64,000 bases of DNA, taken from positions 930,001 to 994,000 of the forward strand of contig NZ_RWIU01000001.1 of the NCBI RefSeq assembly GCF_003944765.1, read 5' to 3'. The notes beneath the pieces are model-generated. The model saw only the letters and a program-made list of their open reading frames with translations. It made no database searches and was not told where the DNA came from. The position numbers and the translations under genes are program-made. Positions within the stretch are counted from its first letter, which is position 1, and each line of letters begins with the position of its first letter. Positions 57,255-64,000 of the stretch are shown piece by piece. The DNA comes from Hymenobacter perfusus (GTDB lineage Bacteria > Bacteroidota > Bacteroidia > Cytophagales > Hymenobacteraceae).

Positions 57255-57274
57255 TACCTTTTGTCCCAAAGGTA
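57255..57274. promoter_or_regulatory. Palindromic operator in the HxlR/nitroreductase promoter
   Basis: TACCTTT-N6-AAAGGTA is a perfect 7+7 dyad. Its right half (57267-57274) is at the same time the exact -7 element of the HxlR gene on the minus strand. A third half-site TACCTTT at 57296 is the -7 element of the nitroreductase gene. A bound HxlR dimer would block its own promoter directly. Confidence 0.6.
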
Positions 57275-57295
57275 CGGCTTGTCAGCAAGGGGTTT

Positions 57296-57303
57296 TACCT
57301 TTG
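57296..57303 (+). promoter_or_regulatory. -7 element of nitroreductase gene
   Basis: TACCTTTG is an exact match 33 bp before the ATG at 57337. A TTG at 57279-57281 lies about where the -33 element should be. Confidence 0.65.
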
Positions 57304-57336
57304 CGCCGGAACAATTCCAGAAAAACACCTTTCATC

Positions 57337-58032
57337 ATGTCATTACTCGAAGACCTGACGTGGCGCTACGCCACCAAAAAAATGAATGGGGAGCGTATCT
57401 CCGCCGATAAGCTGAACTACATCCTGGAAGCGGCGCGCCTGGCCCCATCCTCGTCGGGACTGCAGCCCTACAAGATCCTGGTTATCTCGGACCCGGCGCT
57501 GCTGGCCAAGATCCGGGAGGTGTCCTTCAACCAGAGTCAGGTCACGGACTGCTCGCATCTGCTGGTGTTTGTGGCCTGGGACGGCTACAGCGAGGAGCGC
57601 ATCACGCGCGTCTTCAACTACACCATGGACCAGCGCGGCCTGCCGTACCAGACCATGGCGGACTACAAGCAGAATCTGTGGGCCATGTACGAGCCGCTGG
57701 GCCCGGAGTGGCACGCCCAACACGCGGCCAAGCAGAGCTATATTGCCTTTGCTATGGCCATTGCGGCGGCGGCGGAACAGCGCGTGGACGCTACGCCCAT
57801 TGAAGGCTTCAGCGCCGACCAGTTGGATACCCTGCTGCAGCTGAAAGGCAGTGGCTACCGCAGCGCGGTGCTTTTGCCGCTCGGCTACCGGCAGGAGTCG
57901 GAAGACTGGCTGGTAAAGATGAAAAAGGTGCGCACGCCCATGGAGGAATTCGCGAGCGAGCTGACGCTGGCCGATCTGACGAACACTGAGGATCAGGCTT
58001 CGGCCGGGCAACCGGCATCCGCCGACCAGTAA
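57337..58032 (+). CDS. Nitroreductase-family NAD(P)H oxidoreductase
   Basis: This is a 231-aa FMN-dependent enzyme. Landmarks are RYATKKMNGERISADKLNYILEAARLAPSSSGLQPYKILVI (FMN phosphate and ring contacts), AKQSYIAFAMAIAAAAEQRVDATPIEGF and AVLLPLGYRQESEDWLV. It resembles NfsB/DrgA-like enzymes that reduce quinones and nitro compounds. The ATG at 57337 is fixed by the promoter just upstream; a longer in-frame start would overlap the HxlR gene. The C-terminal ~20 residues are low complexity. Confidence 0.93.
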   Translation: MSLLEDLTWRYATKKMNGERISADKLNYILEAARLAPSSSGLQPYKILVISDPALLAKIREVSFNQSQVTDCSHLLVFVAWDGYSEERITRVFNYTMDQRGLPYQTMADYKQNLWAMYEPLGPEWHAQHAAKQSYIAFAMAIAAAAEQRVDATPIEGFSADQLDTLLQLKGSGYRSAVLLPLGYRQESEDWLVKMKKVRTPMEEFASELTLADLTNTEDQASAGQPASADQ

Positions 58033-58048
58033 GCACCTGCCCTTGAAG

Positions 58049-58115
58049 AAAGTGCCCCGTAATCGTCTGTTGCCTGACTTATCCAGCAGGCAACAGACGA
58101 TTACGGGGCACTTTT
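58049..58115 (+). terminator. Very long terminator hairpin (28-bp arms)
   Basis: AAAGTGCCCCGTAATCGTC (plus nine more bases) pairs perfectly with its complement across a 10-nt loop, followed by TTTT. It lies 16 bp past the nitroreductase stop. Confidence 0.88.
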
Positions 58116-58794
58116 GTGTTCCGGCGCAGAAGGTAATACGATATCCGTAGGGGGCAACGGTTGACAGCTCAGCTGAAGCAGTTCGCAACCAGGTGCCGGC
58201 AACGCGTAGGAACATATTCGGGACTGGCAGGAGACGGGTAGCGAGTCGGATACGGCCTGTTAGCGTTGCTTGCGTGTCGGGTATACTGCCAGGGGCAACG
58301 GGTGTACTACACTGCCTGACAAGTTGAGTGTGGCCGAATAATCCGGCCGGTCCTGTTTCAGCCGGGAAGCGGAAAGTAGCTTGGCCGTGAGATGAAGCAC
58401 GTACAAGCCCTGATTCGATGAACCGCAGAAGACCGGTCACTAAACGGCATGTACTGATAAACTGATATGGCCTGCCACTGCTCTCGGGGTTGAAAGCTAC
58501 AAGCTGCTACGATTCAAATCCGAGAAGATCTGAAAGCGAGTCAGCTAACCAGCATGGGCGCTAAGCAGTCTGTCTTTCGATCTGTTTCTTGAACTGGCTA
58601 TGTTCGCCGTTTTCGGGGTTGTTCTTCCGAAAGGGCAGATTTACACGCTAAGCACTTTAGGGTGTTGTTACACGAATAGAGCAACCCCGCCGACTCGGTG
58701 CAGCAGTTGACCATGAATAAAGTCGGGACGCAGCGCGCGTGAATAGCTGGTCAGCTACACATGCAGGATGGCAGTAGTTGGAACGCGGCGTCAC
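58116..58794. other. Gene-free stretch
   Basis: About 680 bp without a supportable gene on either strand. The segment 58622-58651 matches 60892-60921 at 23 of 30 positions, so the stretch may hold a decayed copy of a sequence also left behind downstream of the AraC gene. Confidence 0.4.
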
Positions 58795-58827
58795 TTTGGC
58801 TAACACAAAAGGCATTTTGGTTAAACC
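58795..58827 (+). promoter_or_regulatory. Direct-repeat operator E (21-bp period) before MDR/AraC operon
   Basis: TTTGGCTAACA (58795) and TTTGGTTAAAC (58816) repeat with a 21-bp period. A near-consensus -7 element GAACTTTG (58846-58853) follows. The half-site differs from operators A-D, in keeping with the more distant AraC encoded in this operon. Confidence 0.5.
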
Positions 58828-58882
58828 TGCTTCTCAAGCAGTGAGGAACTTTGTATCGTTAACAAACCAAAAATAACAGGTT

Positions 58883-59857
58883 ATGAAAGCGGTCAGAATC
58901 CACGCATTTGGGGGCCCCGAGGTCCTGCAACTAGAAGACGTCGTGCGGCCCGTGCCGGCGGCCGATGAACTCCTGATCAAGGTGTACGCCAGTGGTGTAA
59001 ACCCGGTAGATTGGGGCATTCGGGAAGGCGGCAATGAGGTGCTGCGGCCCTATTTGACCCTGCCGATGACCCTGGGCTGGGATGCGGCCGGCGTGGTGGA
59101 AGAAGTGGGCAGCGAGGTTACCGGGTTTCAGAAAGGCGATGCCGTGTACGGCGAGCCCAACTTTCCCGGGGCGGGCAGCTACGCCGAGTTTTGCACGTCA
59201 AAAGCCACGCAGTTTGCCCTCAAACCAAAGAGCCTCAGCTTCGTGGAGGCAGCGGGCGTGCCACTGGCCGGCCTCACGGCCTGGACGGCTCTCTTCGAGC
59301 AAGGTAAGCTACAACCCGGCCAGCGCATCCTGATTCAGGGAGCCTCGGGAGGCGTGGGCGGCTTCGCCGTGCAATTTGCCAAAGCTAGGGGCGCGTACGT
59401 CATCGGCACCGCGTCGGCCAGCAACCTGGACTACGTCAAGCAACTGGGGGCCGACGAGGTCATTGATTACCGCAGCCAGCAGGTAGCGGAGCTGGTGCAC
59501 GATGTGGATGTGCTACTGGAAGCCTCGCCCCTGCGCGACAACGCCGAGCGGCTGAAAGTGGTCCCGGCCCTGAAGGCCGGCGGCATCTTCGTCACGGTCA
59601 ATGTAGATGCGCCGTTTGACGAGGCCGTGCTCGCCGCCCTGGCCCAGAAACAGGCAAAAAGCGAGCTATCGGCCAACCAGCCCCGGCAGGAGTGGTTGCA
59701 GGAAATTGCGCAACTCATTGACGCGGGCAAAGTAAAAGTACTTGTTAGCCAAGTGTATCCATTGGCGCAGGTGGCCGACGCCCACCGCGACAGCCAAACC
59801 CTGCGCGTGCGGGGCAAGCTGGTGCTGGAAATACGCCCCGAAGACGAGTCAGCATGA
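58883..59857 (+). CDS. NADP-dependent quinone-oxidoreductase-like MDR protein
   Basis: This is a 324-aa zinc-free medium-chain dehydrogenase/reductase. The N-terminus (MKAVRIHAFGGPEVLQLEDV) and VNPVDWGIREG are typical of quinone oxidoreductases/enoyl reductases. The cofactor loop is ILIQGASGGVGGFAVQFAKARGAYVIGTAS, and LGADEVIDYRSQ follows. It has no zinc-ligand cysteines. It probably reduces quinones or reactive enones with NADPH. Its stop overlaps the ATG of the AraC gene by four bases (ATGA), so both are translationally coupled. Confidence 0.93.
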   Translation: MKAVRIHAFGGPEVLQLEDVVRPVPAADELLIKVYASGVNPVDWGIREGGNEVLRPYLTLPMTLGWDAAGVVEEVGSEVTGFQKGDAVYGEPNFPGAGSYAEFCTSKATQFALKPKSLSFVEAAGVPLAGLTAWTALFEQGKLQPGQRILIQGASGGVGGFAVQFAKARGAYVIGTASASNLDYVKQLGADEVIDYRSQQVAELVHDVDVLLEASPLRDNAERLKVVPALKAGGIFVTVNVDAPFDEAVLAALAQKQAKSELSANQPRQEWLQEIAQLIDAGKVKVLVSQVYPLAQVADAHRDSQTLRVRGKLVLEIRPEDESA

Positions 59858-60759
59858 GACGCTTTCAGACGCTAAGCGAGTTTCACAAGTTTGTGGGGTT
59901 GCCCCCGCCCCAGCACCCGCTGCTCAGCGTCGTGGACGTGAGTGCCGTGCCGCACAGAAACGAACAGGCGACGAGCATGGTCCTGGATTTTTACGCCATT
60001 TCCGTCAAGCGAATGCGCAATGTGCGCGTGCAGTACGGGCAGCATTCGTTCGACTTCAACGACGGCGTCATGTCGTTTATGGCGCCCAACCAGGTGTTTA
60101 GCATCGGGGTGGCCGATCCGGCCGAGGCCGTGGAAAAAACCGGGTGGGTGGTCTACCTCCACCCGGATTTCCTATGGAACACGCCGCTGGCCAAAACCAT
60201 CCAGCAGTACGATTTCTGGGATTACGCGCTCAAGGAGGCGCTGTTCCTGTCGGCCAAGGAGGAAATGACCGTCACGGGCCTCATTGCCACGATGGAGCAG
60301 GAATGCAGCGCCAACTTGGACCGCTTCAGCAAGCAGATTATCGTCTCGCACCTGGAAAGCCTGCTGCACTACGCCGACCGGTTTTATCACCGTCAGTTCC
60401 TGACCCGCGAAAAGGCCAACCACGAGGTGCTCGAACGGGTAGAAACCCTGCTGCAAGCGTATTTTAACTACGACAATTTACCAGAAAGAGGCTTGCCGAC
60501 CGTGCAGTACGTGGCCGACTATCTCCACCTGTCGCCCAAATATTTAGGCAATCTGTTGCGCGTGGTCACGGGGCAAAGCACCCAGCAGCACATTCATGCC
60601 CTGCTCATCGCCAAAGCCAAGGAAAAACTCTCGACCACCACCCGGACGGTCAGCGAAATTGCTTACGAACTGGGATTCGAGCATGTGCCCTCGTTCAACA
60701 AGCTGTTCAAAGCCAAGACGAACCTGTCGCCGTTGGAGTTCAGGGCCTCCTTTAAGTAA
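59854..60759 (+). CDS. AraC family regulator (operon with MDR gene)
   Basis: This is a 301-aa regulator with an N-terminal cupin-like domain (QYGQHSFDFNDGVMSFMAPNQV) and a C-terminal double helix-turn-helix: YVADYLHLSPKYLGNLLRVVTGQS and VSEIAYELGFEHVPSFNKLFKAKTNLSP. It is only distantly like the two island paralogues and its recognition helices differ. Co-transcription with its presumed target enzyme suggests autoregulation through operator E. Confidence 0.9.
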   Translation: MRRFQTLSEFHKFVGLPPPQHPLLSVVDVSAVPHRNEQATSMVLDFYAISVKRMRNVRVQYGQHSFDFNDGVMSFMAPNQVFSIGVADPAEAVEKTGWVVYLHPDFLWNTPLAKTIQQYDFWDYALKEALFLSAKEEMTVTGLIATMEQECSANLDRFSKQIIVSHLESLLHYADRFYHRQFLTREKANHEVLERVETLLQAYFNYDNLPERGLPTVQYVADYLHLSPKYLGNLLRVVTGQSTQQHIHALLIAKAKEKLSTTTRTVSEIAYELGFEHVPSFNKLFKAKTNLSPLEFRASFK

Positions 60760-61206
60760 CCAAGAAATGGCTGACAAGCTTAGTTGACCGCTACTTCTTG
60801 GTCACGCAAAGGGCTGCCGGTGGGGGCGTTCAACATACCCTTAATACCCGTTTCGGCCCGCTTGCTACCACCACTCCGGTACTTAGGAGCCTTCTTTCAA
60901 AAAGGCGGATTTGCATGCTATGCTGAAAGCTGCTAACAACCTACTGGTCAATAAGCACCACCGCCAGTGGCGGGCTGACTTCTTCAAAATGGGCTCGCAT
61001 GGCCAGGTGCTCCCAGGACACGGCCGGTCGGGACACGACTGATTTGGTTTTCAAGGGCATCCTGCACCAGATCAGTGCCGGTGGCCGCAGCACCAGCTGC
61101 CGCCTGCAGTGGCCGAAGCCTTACTAATTTACCGAGCGAGGTTTCCCGATTACTATTGGTCTGGGGAAGCGCGCCACTAGCGGCCCTACGGGTTGAGACA
61201 TGTAGA
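60760..61206. other. Gene-poor stretch with a possible C-terminal gene fragment
   Basis: No whole gene is seen. On the minus strand about 60950-61055 a 38-codon frame reads SVVSRPAVSWEHLAMRAHF then EEVSPPLAVVLIDQ and a stop, which looks like the end of a real protein whose front is gone. Segment 60892-60921 is related to 58622-58651. Confidence 0.35.
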
Positions 61207-61908
61207 CTACAGCCGTTCGTAGAAAGTACGGCGGTAGGCATCGCCGACGGGAATGCACCGGGGCTCATCTGCGGTGGCCTGAATGAAAATCCGGCTACGC
61301 TCTACACTATGCACGTGAGCCAGGGCCACAATAAACGACTTGTGGACGCGCACAAAGGCCGAAGCGGGCAGGCTCGTTTCCAGGCTGTTGAGGGTTTGCC
61401 GGGCAATTACTTTCCCGGTTAGCGTGTGCACAATGACGTAGTTCTGCAAGCCCTCCGCGTAGAGCACCTCATCCAGATCAATCCGCTGCAGCCGATGTTC
61501 AGTTTTGACAAACACGTACGGGCGGGAGGTTTCCTCCACCGCCGGGCGCAGGCGCCGCTGGGCTTTCTGCACGGCCTGGTAGAAGCGTTCGAACGGGATG
61601 GGCTTGAGCAGGTAATCAATTACATCGTGCTCGAAGCCCGCCAGCGCGTAATCGGGGTAGGCGGTGGTCAGTACCACCGGGGCGCGCCGGTCCAGGGCCT
61701 GCAGGAATTGCAGCCCCGTGAGCTGGGGCATCTGAATGTCGAGGAAGATTAAATCGACGCGCCGCTCGCCCACCCACTGCAGGGCCTCCAGCGGGTTTTG
61801 GCTGCTGCCGGCCAGGTGTAGGAACGGCACCTTGCCCACGTAATCGGTCAGGATATCGATTGCCAAGGGCTTATCGTCAATCACCAGGCAATGCATGGGC
61901 TCAGTCAT
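61207..61908 (-). CDS. LytTR-type response regulator
   Basis: This is a 233-aa two-component response regulator. The receiver domain has VIDDKP (acidic pair), the phospho-acceptor Asp in LIFLDIQMP, the TTAYP Thr/Ser and the switch Lys in DYLLKPIPFERF. The C-terminal LytTR DNA-binding domain (~130-233) has YVFVKTEHRLQRIDLDEVLYAEGLQNY and FVRVHKSFIVALAHV. Its ATG overlaps the stop of the histidine kinase gene (ATGA), so the two are a coupled pair. Confidence 0.95.
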   Translation of the reverse strand: MTEPMHCLVIDDKPLAIDILTDYVGKVPFLHLAGSSQNPLEALQWVGERRVDLIFLDIQMPQLTGLQFLQALDRRAPVVLTTAYPDYALAGFEHDVIDYLLKPIPFERFYQAVQKAQRRLRPAVEETSRPYVFVKTEHRLQRIDLDEVLYAEGLQNYVIVHTLTGKVIARQTLNSLETSLPASAFVRVHKSFIVALAHVHSVERSRIFIQATADEPRCIPVGDAYRRTFYERL

Positions 61909-62969
61909 AGGGCAAGGCGGAGCGTTACCTGAAAATCGGTGGGCGAATCGGCAATGGTCAGCGTGTGCCGGTCCGGGTAGAGCAGCGCCAGCCGCCGCCG
62001 CACGTTGGCCAGCCCGATACCGCCGACCTGGTCTTTCTGCTGCTCGTTGCGGGCGTTGTGCAGGCGCAAATCCAGGGTGGTAGCTGTCAGGTCCAGGTGG
62101 AGCGTAACCGGCCGGGCCGCGTCAGTCAGCAGCCCGTGCTTGAAGGCGTTTTCCACGAAGGAAACCAGTAGCATGGGCGCAATCAGCTGCCCGTTGAGCG
62201 GGCCCCGGAGCTGGTAGTCGAGGTGCAGGTTGTCCTTCGAGCCGATCCGCTGGAGCTCAATCAAGCCGTTTAGGTAGTCCAGCTCGCGGGACAGCAGCAC
62301 TTGGTCGTGGTGGGCATCGTGCAGCATGTAGCGCAGCAGCTCGGCCAGCTTGAGCAACGCCCGCGGCGCCGCCTCCGACTGCTGATACACCAGGGCGTAG
62401 ATGTCGTTGATGGTGTTGAAGAGAAAGTGCGGATTCAGCTGCGAGCGGAGAAAGGTCAGCTCGGCGGCGGTGTGGGCCTGCTGGGTTTCGCGCCGCCGCC
62501 GCTCGGTCAGCAGCTGGTGCCGGATAAACGCGTAGAGCAGCCCGTAGAGCACGTAATCGAAATAAAACCGGACGCTGTTCTCCACAAACCATCGCGCGGT
62601 AAACGTCGGGTTGTGCTCGTAGTTATCGAAGCCGAGCAGGGGCTTGAATACCAGAAACTCCAGCCCGTAGCGCACCCCCGTAATGAGCAGCAACGTCAGC
62701 AGCAGGCCCCCGGCGGCCCGGCCAAAACGCGGCCAGTTCAGCGCGCCCGTCAGCAGCGGCCGGGCTACCAGCCCCACGGGCAGGTAAAAGGCCGTGGCAT
62801 TGATGAGCAGGTAGCCCAGCGTTACCAACCCGGCCGTGGCGCCCGCCAGGGCGGGGGGGCGGTCGGCGGGCGTGGTATAAATTACCACCAGGTCTTTGGT
62901 TAGCAGCAACCCCCAGATCAGCAGGTGGATGGGCCACTCGGGAAAGGCGCGCGGCCGGGCAACGGTCAT
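61905..62969 (-). CDS. LytS/YpdA-type sensor histidine kinase
   Basis: This is a 354-aa membrane kinase. Four hydrophobic helices fill about residues 10-150; a His-kinase (PF06580-type) domain follows with the phospho-His in LRSQLNPHFLFNTINDIYAL. The ATPase part has LVSFVENAFKHGL (N box) and GGIGLANVRRRLALLYP (G box). There is no extracytoplasmic domain of size, so the signal is probably sensed in the membrane. ATGA overlaps link it with the genes on both sides. Confidence 0.95.
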   Translation of the reverse strand: MTVARPRAFPEWPIHLLIWGLLLTKDLVVIYTTPADRPPALAGATAGLVTLGYLLINATAFYLPVGLVARPLLTGALNWPRFGRAAGGLLLTLLLITGVRYGLEFLVFKPLLGFDNYEHNPTFTARWFVENSVRFYFDYVLYGLLYAFIRHQLLTERRRRETQQAHTAAELTFLRSQLNPHFLFNTINDIYALVYQQSEAAPRALLKLAELLRYMLHDAHHDQVLLSRELDYLNGLIELQRIGSKDNLHLDYQLRGPLNGQLIAPMLLVSFVENAFKHGLLTDAARPVTLHLDLTATTLDLRLHNARNEQQKDQVGGIGLANVRRRLALLYPDRHTLTIADSPTDFQVTLRLAL

Positions 62970-64000
62970 CGGGTAGTCGATTCGGCGGTGGGGTATTTCT
63001 GCGCCAAGTACGTCAGAATTCGGGGAAAGAACTGCGCGAAATCCTGGCTGGCTGGCCGCCCGCTGTATTCGGCGGTAATCACGTCGGCAATGTCGCCGGC
63101 GTACTGAAAGTCCCCAACTACCTCCTGGGCGGCCTGTTTGCGGGCTTCTTTCGGGGAGTGATACTGTCGGAACAGGGCAATGACCACGCCGCGCACCAGG
63201 TTCTCATCGAAGCAGTGGGCCCAGCTGTGGATGTTGTTGCGCTGCATGCCCGCGTCGGTCGGGTTGAACAGGTAAGCCAGCTTGCTGATATCGTTCTGGT
63301 AGCGGCGTTGCAGGGCTCTGGTGTAGTTATGGCTCCCCTCGTGCCAGACCAGCACCACCGCTTCGGTACCTAGGCTAAAGCTCGGGCTGCTCGTATCGGT
63401 CGATTCGCGGTTGAGGAAGCCGACGGTGTAGGCTACCTGATCGGCGTAGCGCGGGTTAAGCTCCGGGGCCGAAATGGCGTGGGCGCCCCAGCCGTTAAGC
63501 GGGTCGAGGTAAACGGCCCAGCGGGCGGCTTTGGTGGGAAATCGGTAGAGTGAGTCAAGCTTGTTGACCAGGCCCTCCTGGGCCAAGCGGGCCTGCACGG
63601 GCTTGGCCCAGGCGGCGTAGTCGGCCTGGTGCTGCTGGTAAAAAGCCCAGAAATGACTGTCCTCAAAAAACTGCTGGCAGAGGCGCATGTAGGTCTGCAC
63701 CGAATCCTTGCCGTTGAGGCTGTACCAGACGGAATGCTCCGGATAGTGCATGCGCACTTTGGGGAAGTTGTCGAGGCAGTAGCCCAGCTCCGTCAGGTCA
63801 GGGTATACCTTTTTCAACTGGCGGGCATATTGCACCGCCGGATGGTTCACGAACGGAACAAAATAGGCCTCGGTTTCCTTGGCGTAAGCTGATTTGTTGG
63901 GCATCGGGTACTTGCCGGCCAGCAGCTGCACTATCGTAAACACCTCAATGCCGGGATGCACGGTCACGGTAATTCGGTTGGCTGGCAATGGGGCCGCCGA
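62966..64000 (-). CDS. DUF4932 putative metallopeptidase, 5' end beyond window
   Basis: At least 344 codons are visible and the frame stays open to the window edge, so the start and probable signal peptide lie outside. The DUF4932 features are VHPGIEVFTIVQLLAGKYP near the N-terminus, then VVLVWHEGSHNYTRAL (His-Glu-x2-His metal motif), and DENLVRGVVIALFRQYH as a candidate third-ligand helix. It is probably a periplasmic hydrolase. Its stop overlaps the kinase ATG by four bases, which makes it part of the same signalling operon. Confidence 0.82.
   Translation of the reverse strand, partial: SAAPLPANRITVTVHPGIEVFTIVQLLAGKYPMPNKSAYAKETEAYFVPFVNHPAVQYARQLKKVYPDLTELGYCLDNFPKVRMHYPEHSVWYSLNGKDSVQTYMRLCQQFFEDSHFWAFYQQHQADYAAWAKPVQARLAQEGLVNKLDSLYRFPTKAARWAVYLDPLNGWGAHAISAPELNPRYADQVAYTVGFLNRESTDTSSPSFSLGTEAVVLVWHEGSHNYTRALQRRYQNDISKLAYLFNPTDAGMQRNNIHSWAHCFDENLVRGVVIALFRQYHSPKEARKQAAQEVVGDFQYAGDIADVITAEYSGRPASQDFAQFFPRILTYLAQKYPTAESTTR

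Overview
The window looks like a chromosomal segment of a Hymenobacter-like member of the Bacteroidota (Cytophagales). The evidence is high GC, Bacteroidota -7 promoter elements of the TAnnTTTG type (often TACCTTTG), few Shine-Dalgarno sites, many small Bacteroidota lipoproteins and DUF families (DUF4136, DUF6799, DUF1206, DUF4932), bacillithiol-type YtxJ, and fused E1 alpha/beta dehydrogenases. No tRNA, rRNA or CRISPR array was recognised.

Region 1 (0-37.7 kb) is mostly core genome. It holds a Crp/Fnr regulator, an M1 aminopeptidase, a DMT exporter, a GH133-like lipoprotein and two tandem truncated haemoglobins. It also holds a group of lipoate-linked metabolic genes: sucB and sucA (2-oxoglutarate dehydrogenase E2 and E1), gcvP (glycine cleavage P protein), lipA (lipoyl synthase) and a fused E1 alpha/beta 2-oxoacid dehydrogenase. 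Between these lie small envelope proteins, an MRJP/yellow-family lipoprotein, a NERD-like/coiled-coil/WG-repeat membrane protein, OsmC, YtxJ, CsbD and a DprA-like protein. Several intergenic gaps carry long near-perfect inverted repeats with arms of about 31-39 bp, and many genes end in clear intrinsic terminators.

Region 2 (37.8-39.1 kb) is a scar: the N-terminal part of a decayed DNA-methylase-like restriction gene, cut short by a decayed IS3-family element.

Region 3 (39.1-60.8 kb) is an accessory redox and electrophile-detoxification island. It has a metallo-beta-lactamase-fold hydrolase with an ABM monooxygenase, an SMP-30 lactonase, an SDR, two cupins, two aldo/keto reductases, a carboxymuconolactone decarboxylase, an isochorismatase-like hydrolase, a PaoABC-type molybdenum aldehyde oxidoreductase, a nitroreductase, a quinone-oxidoreductase-like MDR protein, three AraC regulators, one HxlR regulator and one broken HxlR gene. 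It is littered with mobile DNA (an IS5-family element and a 112-bp MITE-like element). The most interesting signal is a conserved pair of direct half-sites (GTTTGAAA-like, exactly 21 bp apart). It lies upstream of the ABM/MBL genes, the carboxymuconolactone decarboxylase gene and paoABC, with a weaker copy before the isochorismatase gene. In three of the four cases the proximal half-site is 28-29 bp before a -7 element. This looks like an AraC-type activator regulon tying the island together. A different 21-bp direct repeat precedes the MDR/AraC pair, and a 20-bp palindrome sits in the HxlR/nitroreductase divergent promoter.

Region 4 (61.2-64.0 kb) is a tightly coupled three-gene operon on the minus strand (DUF4932 protein, LytS-type histidine kinase, LytTR response regulator). 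The first gene runs off the window edge.
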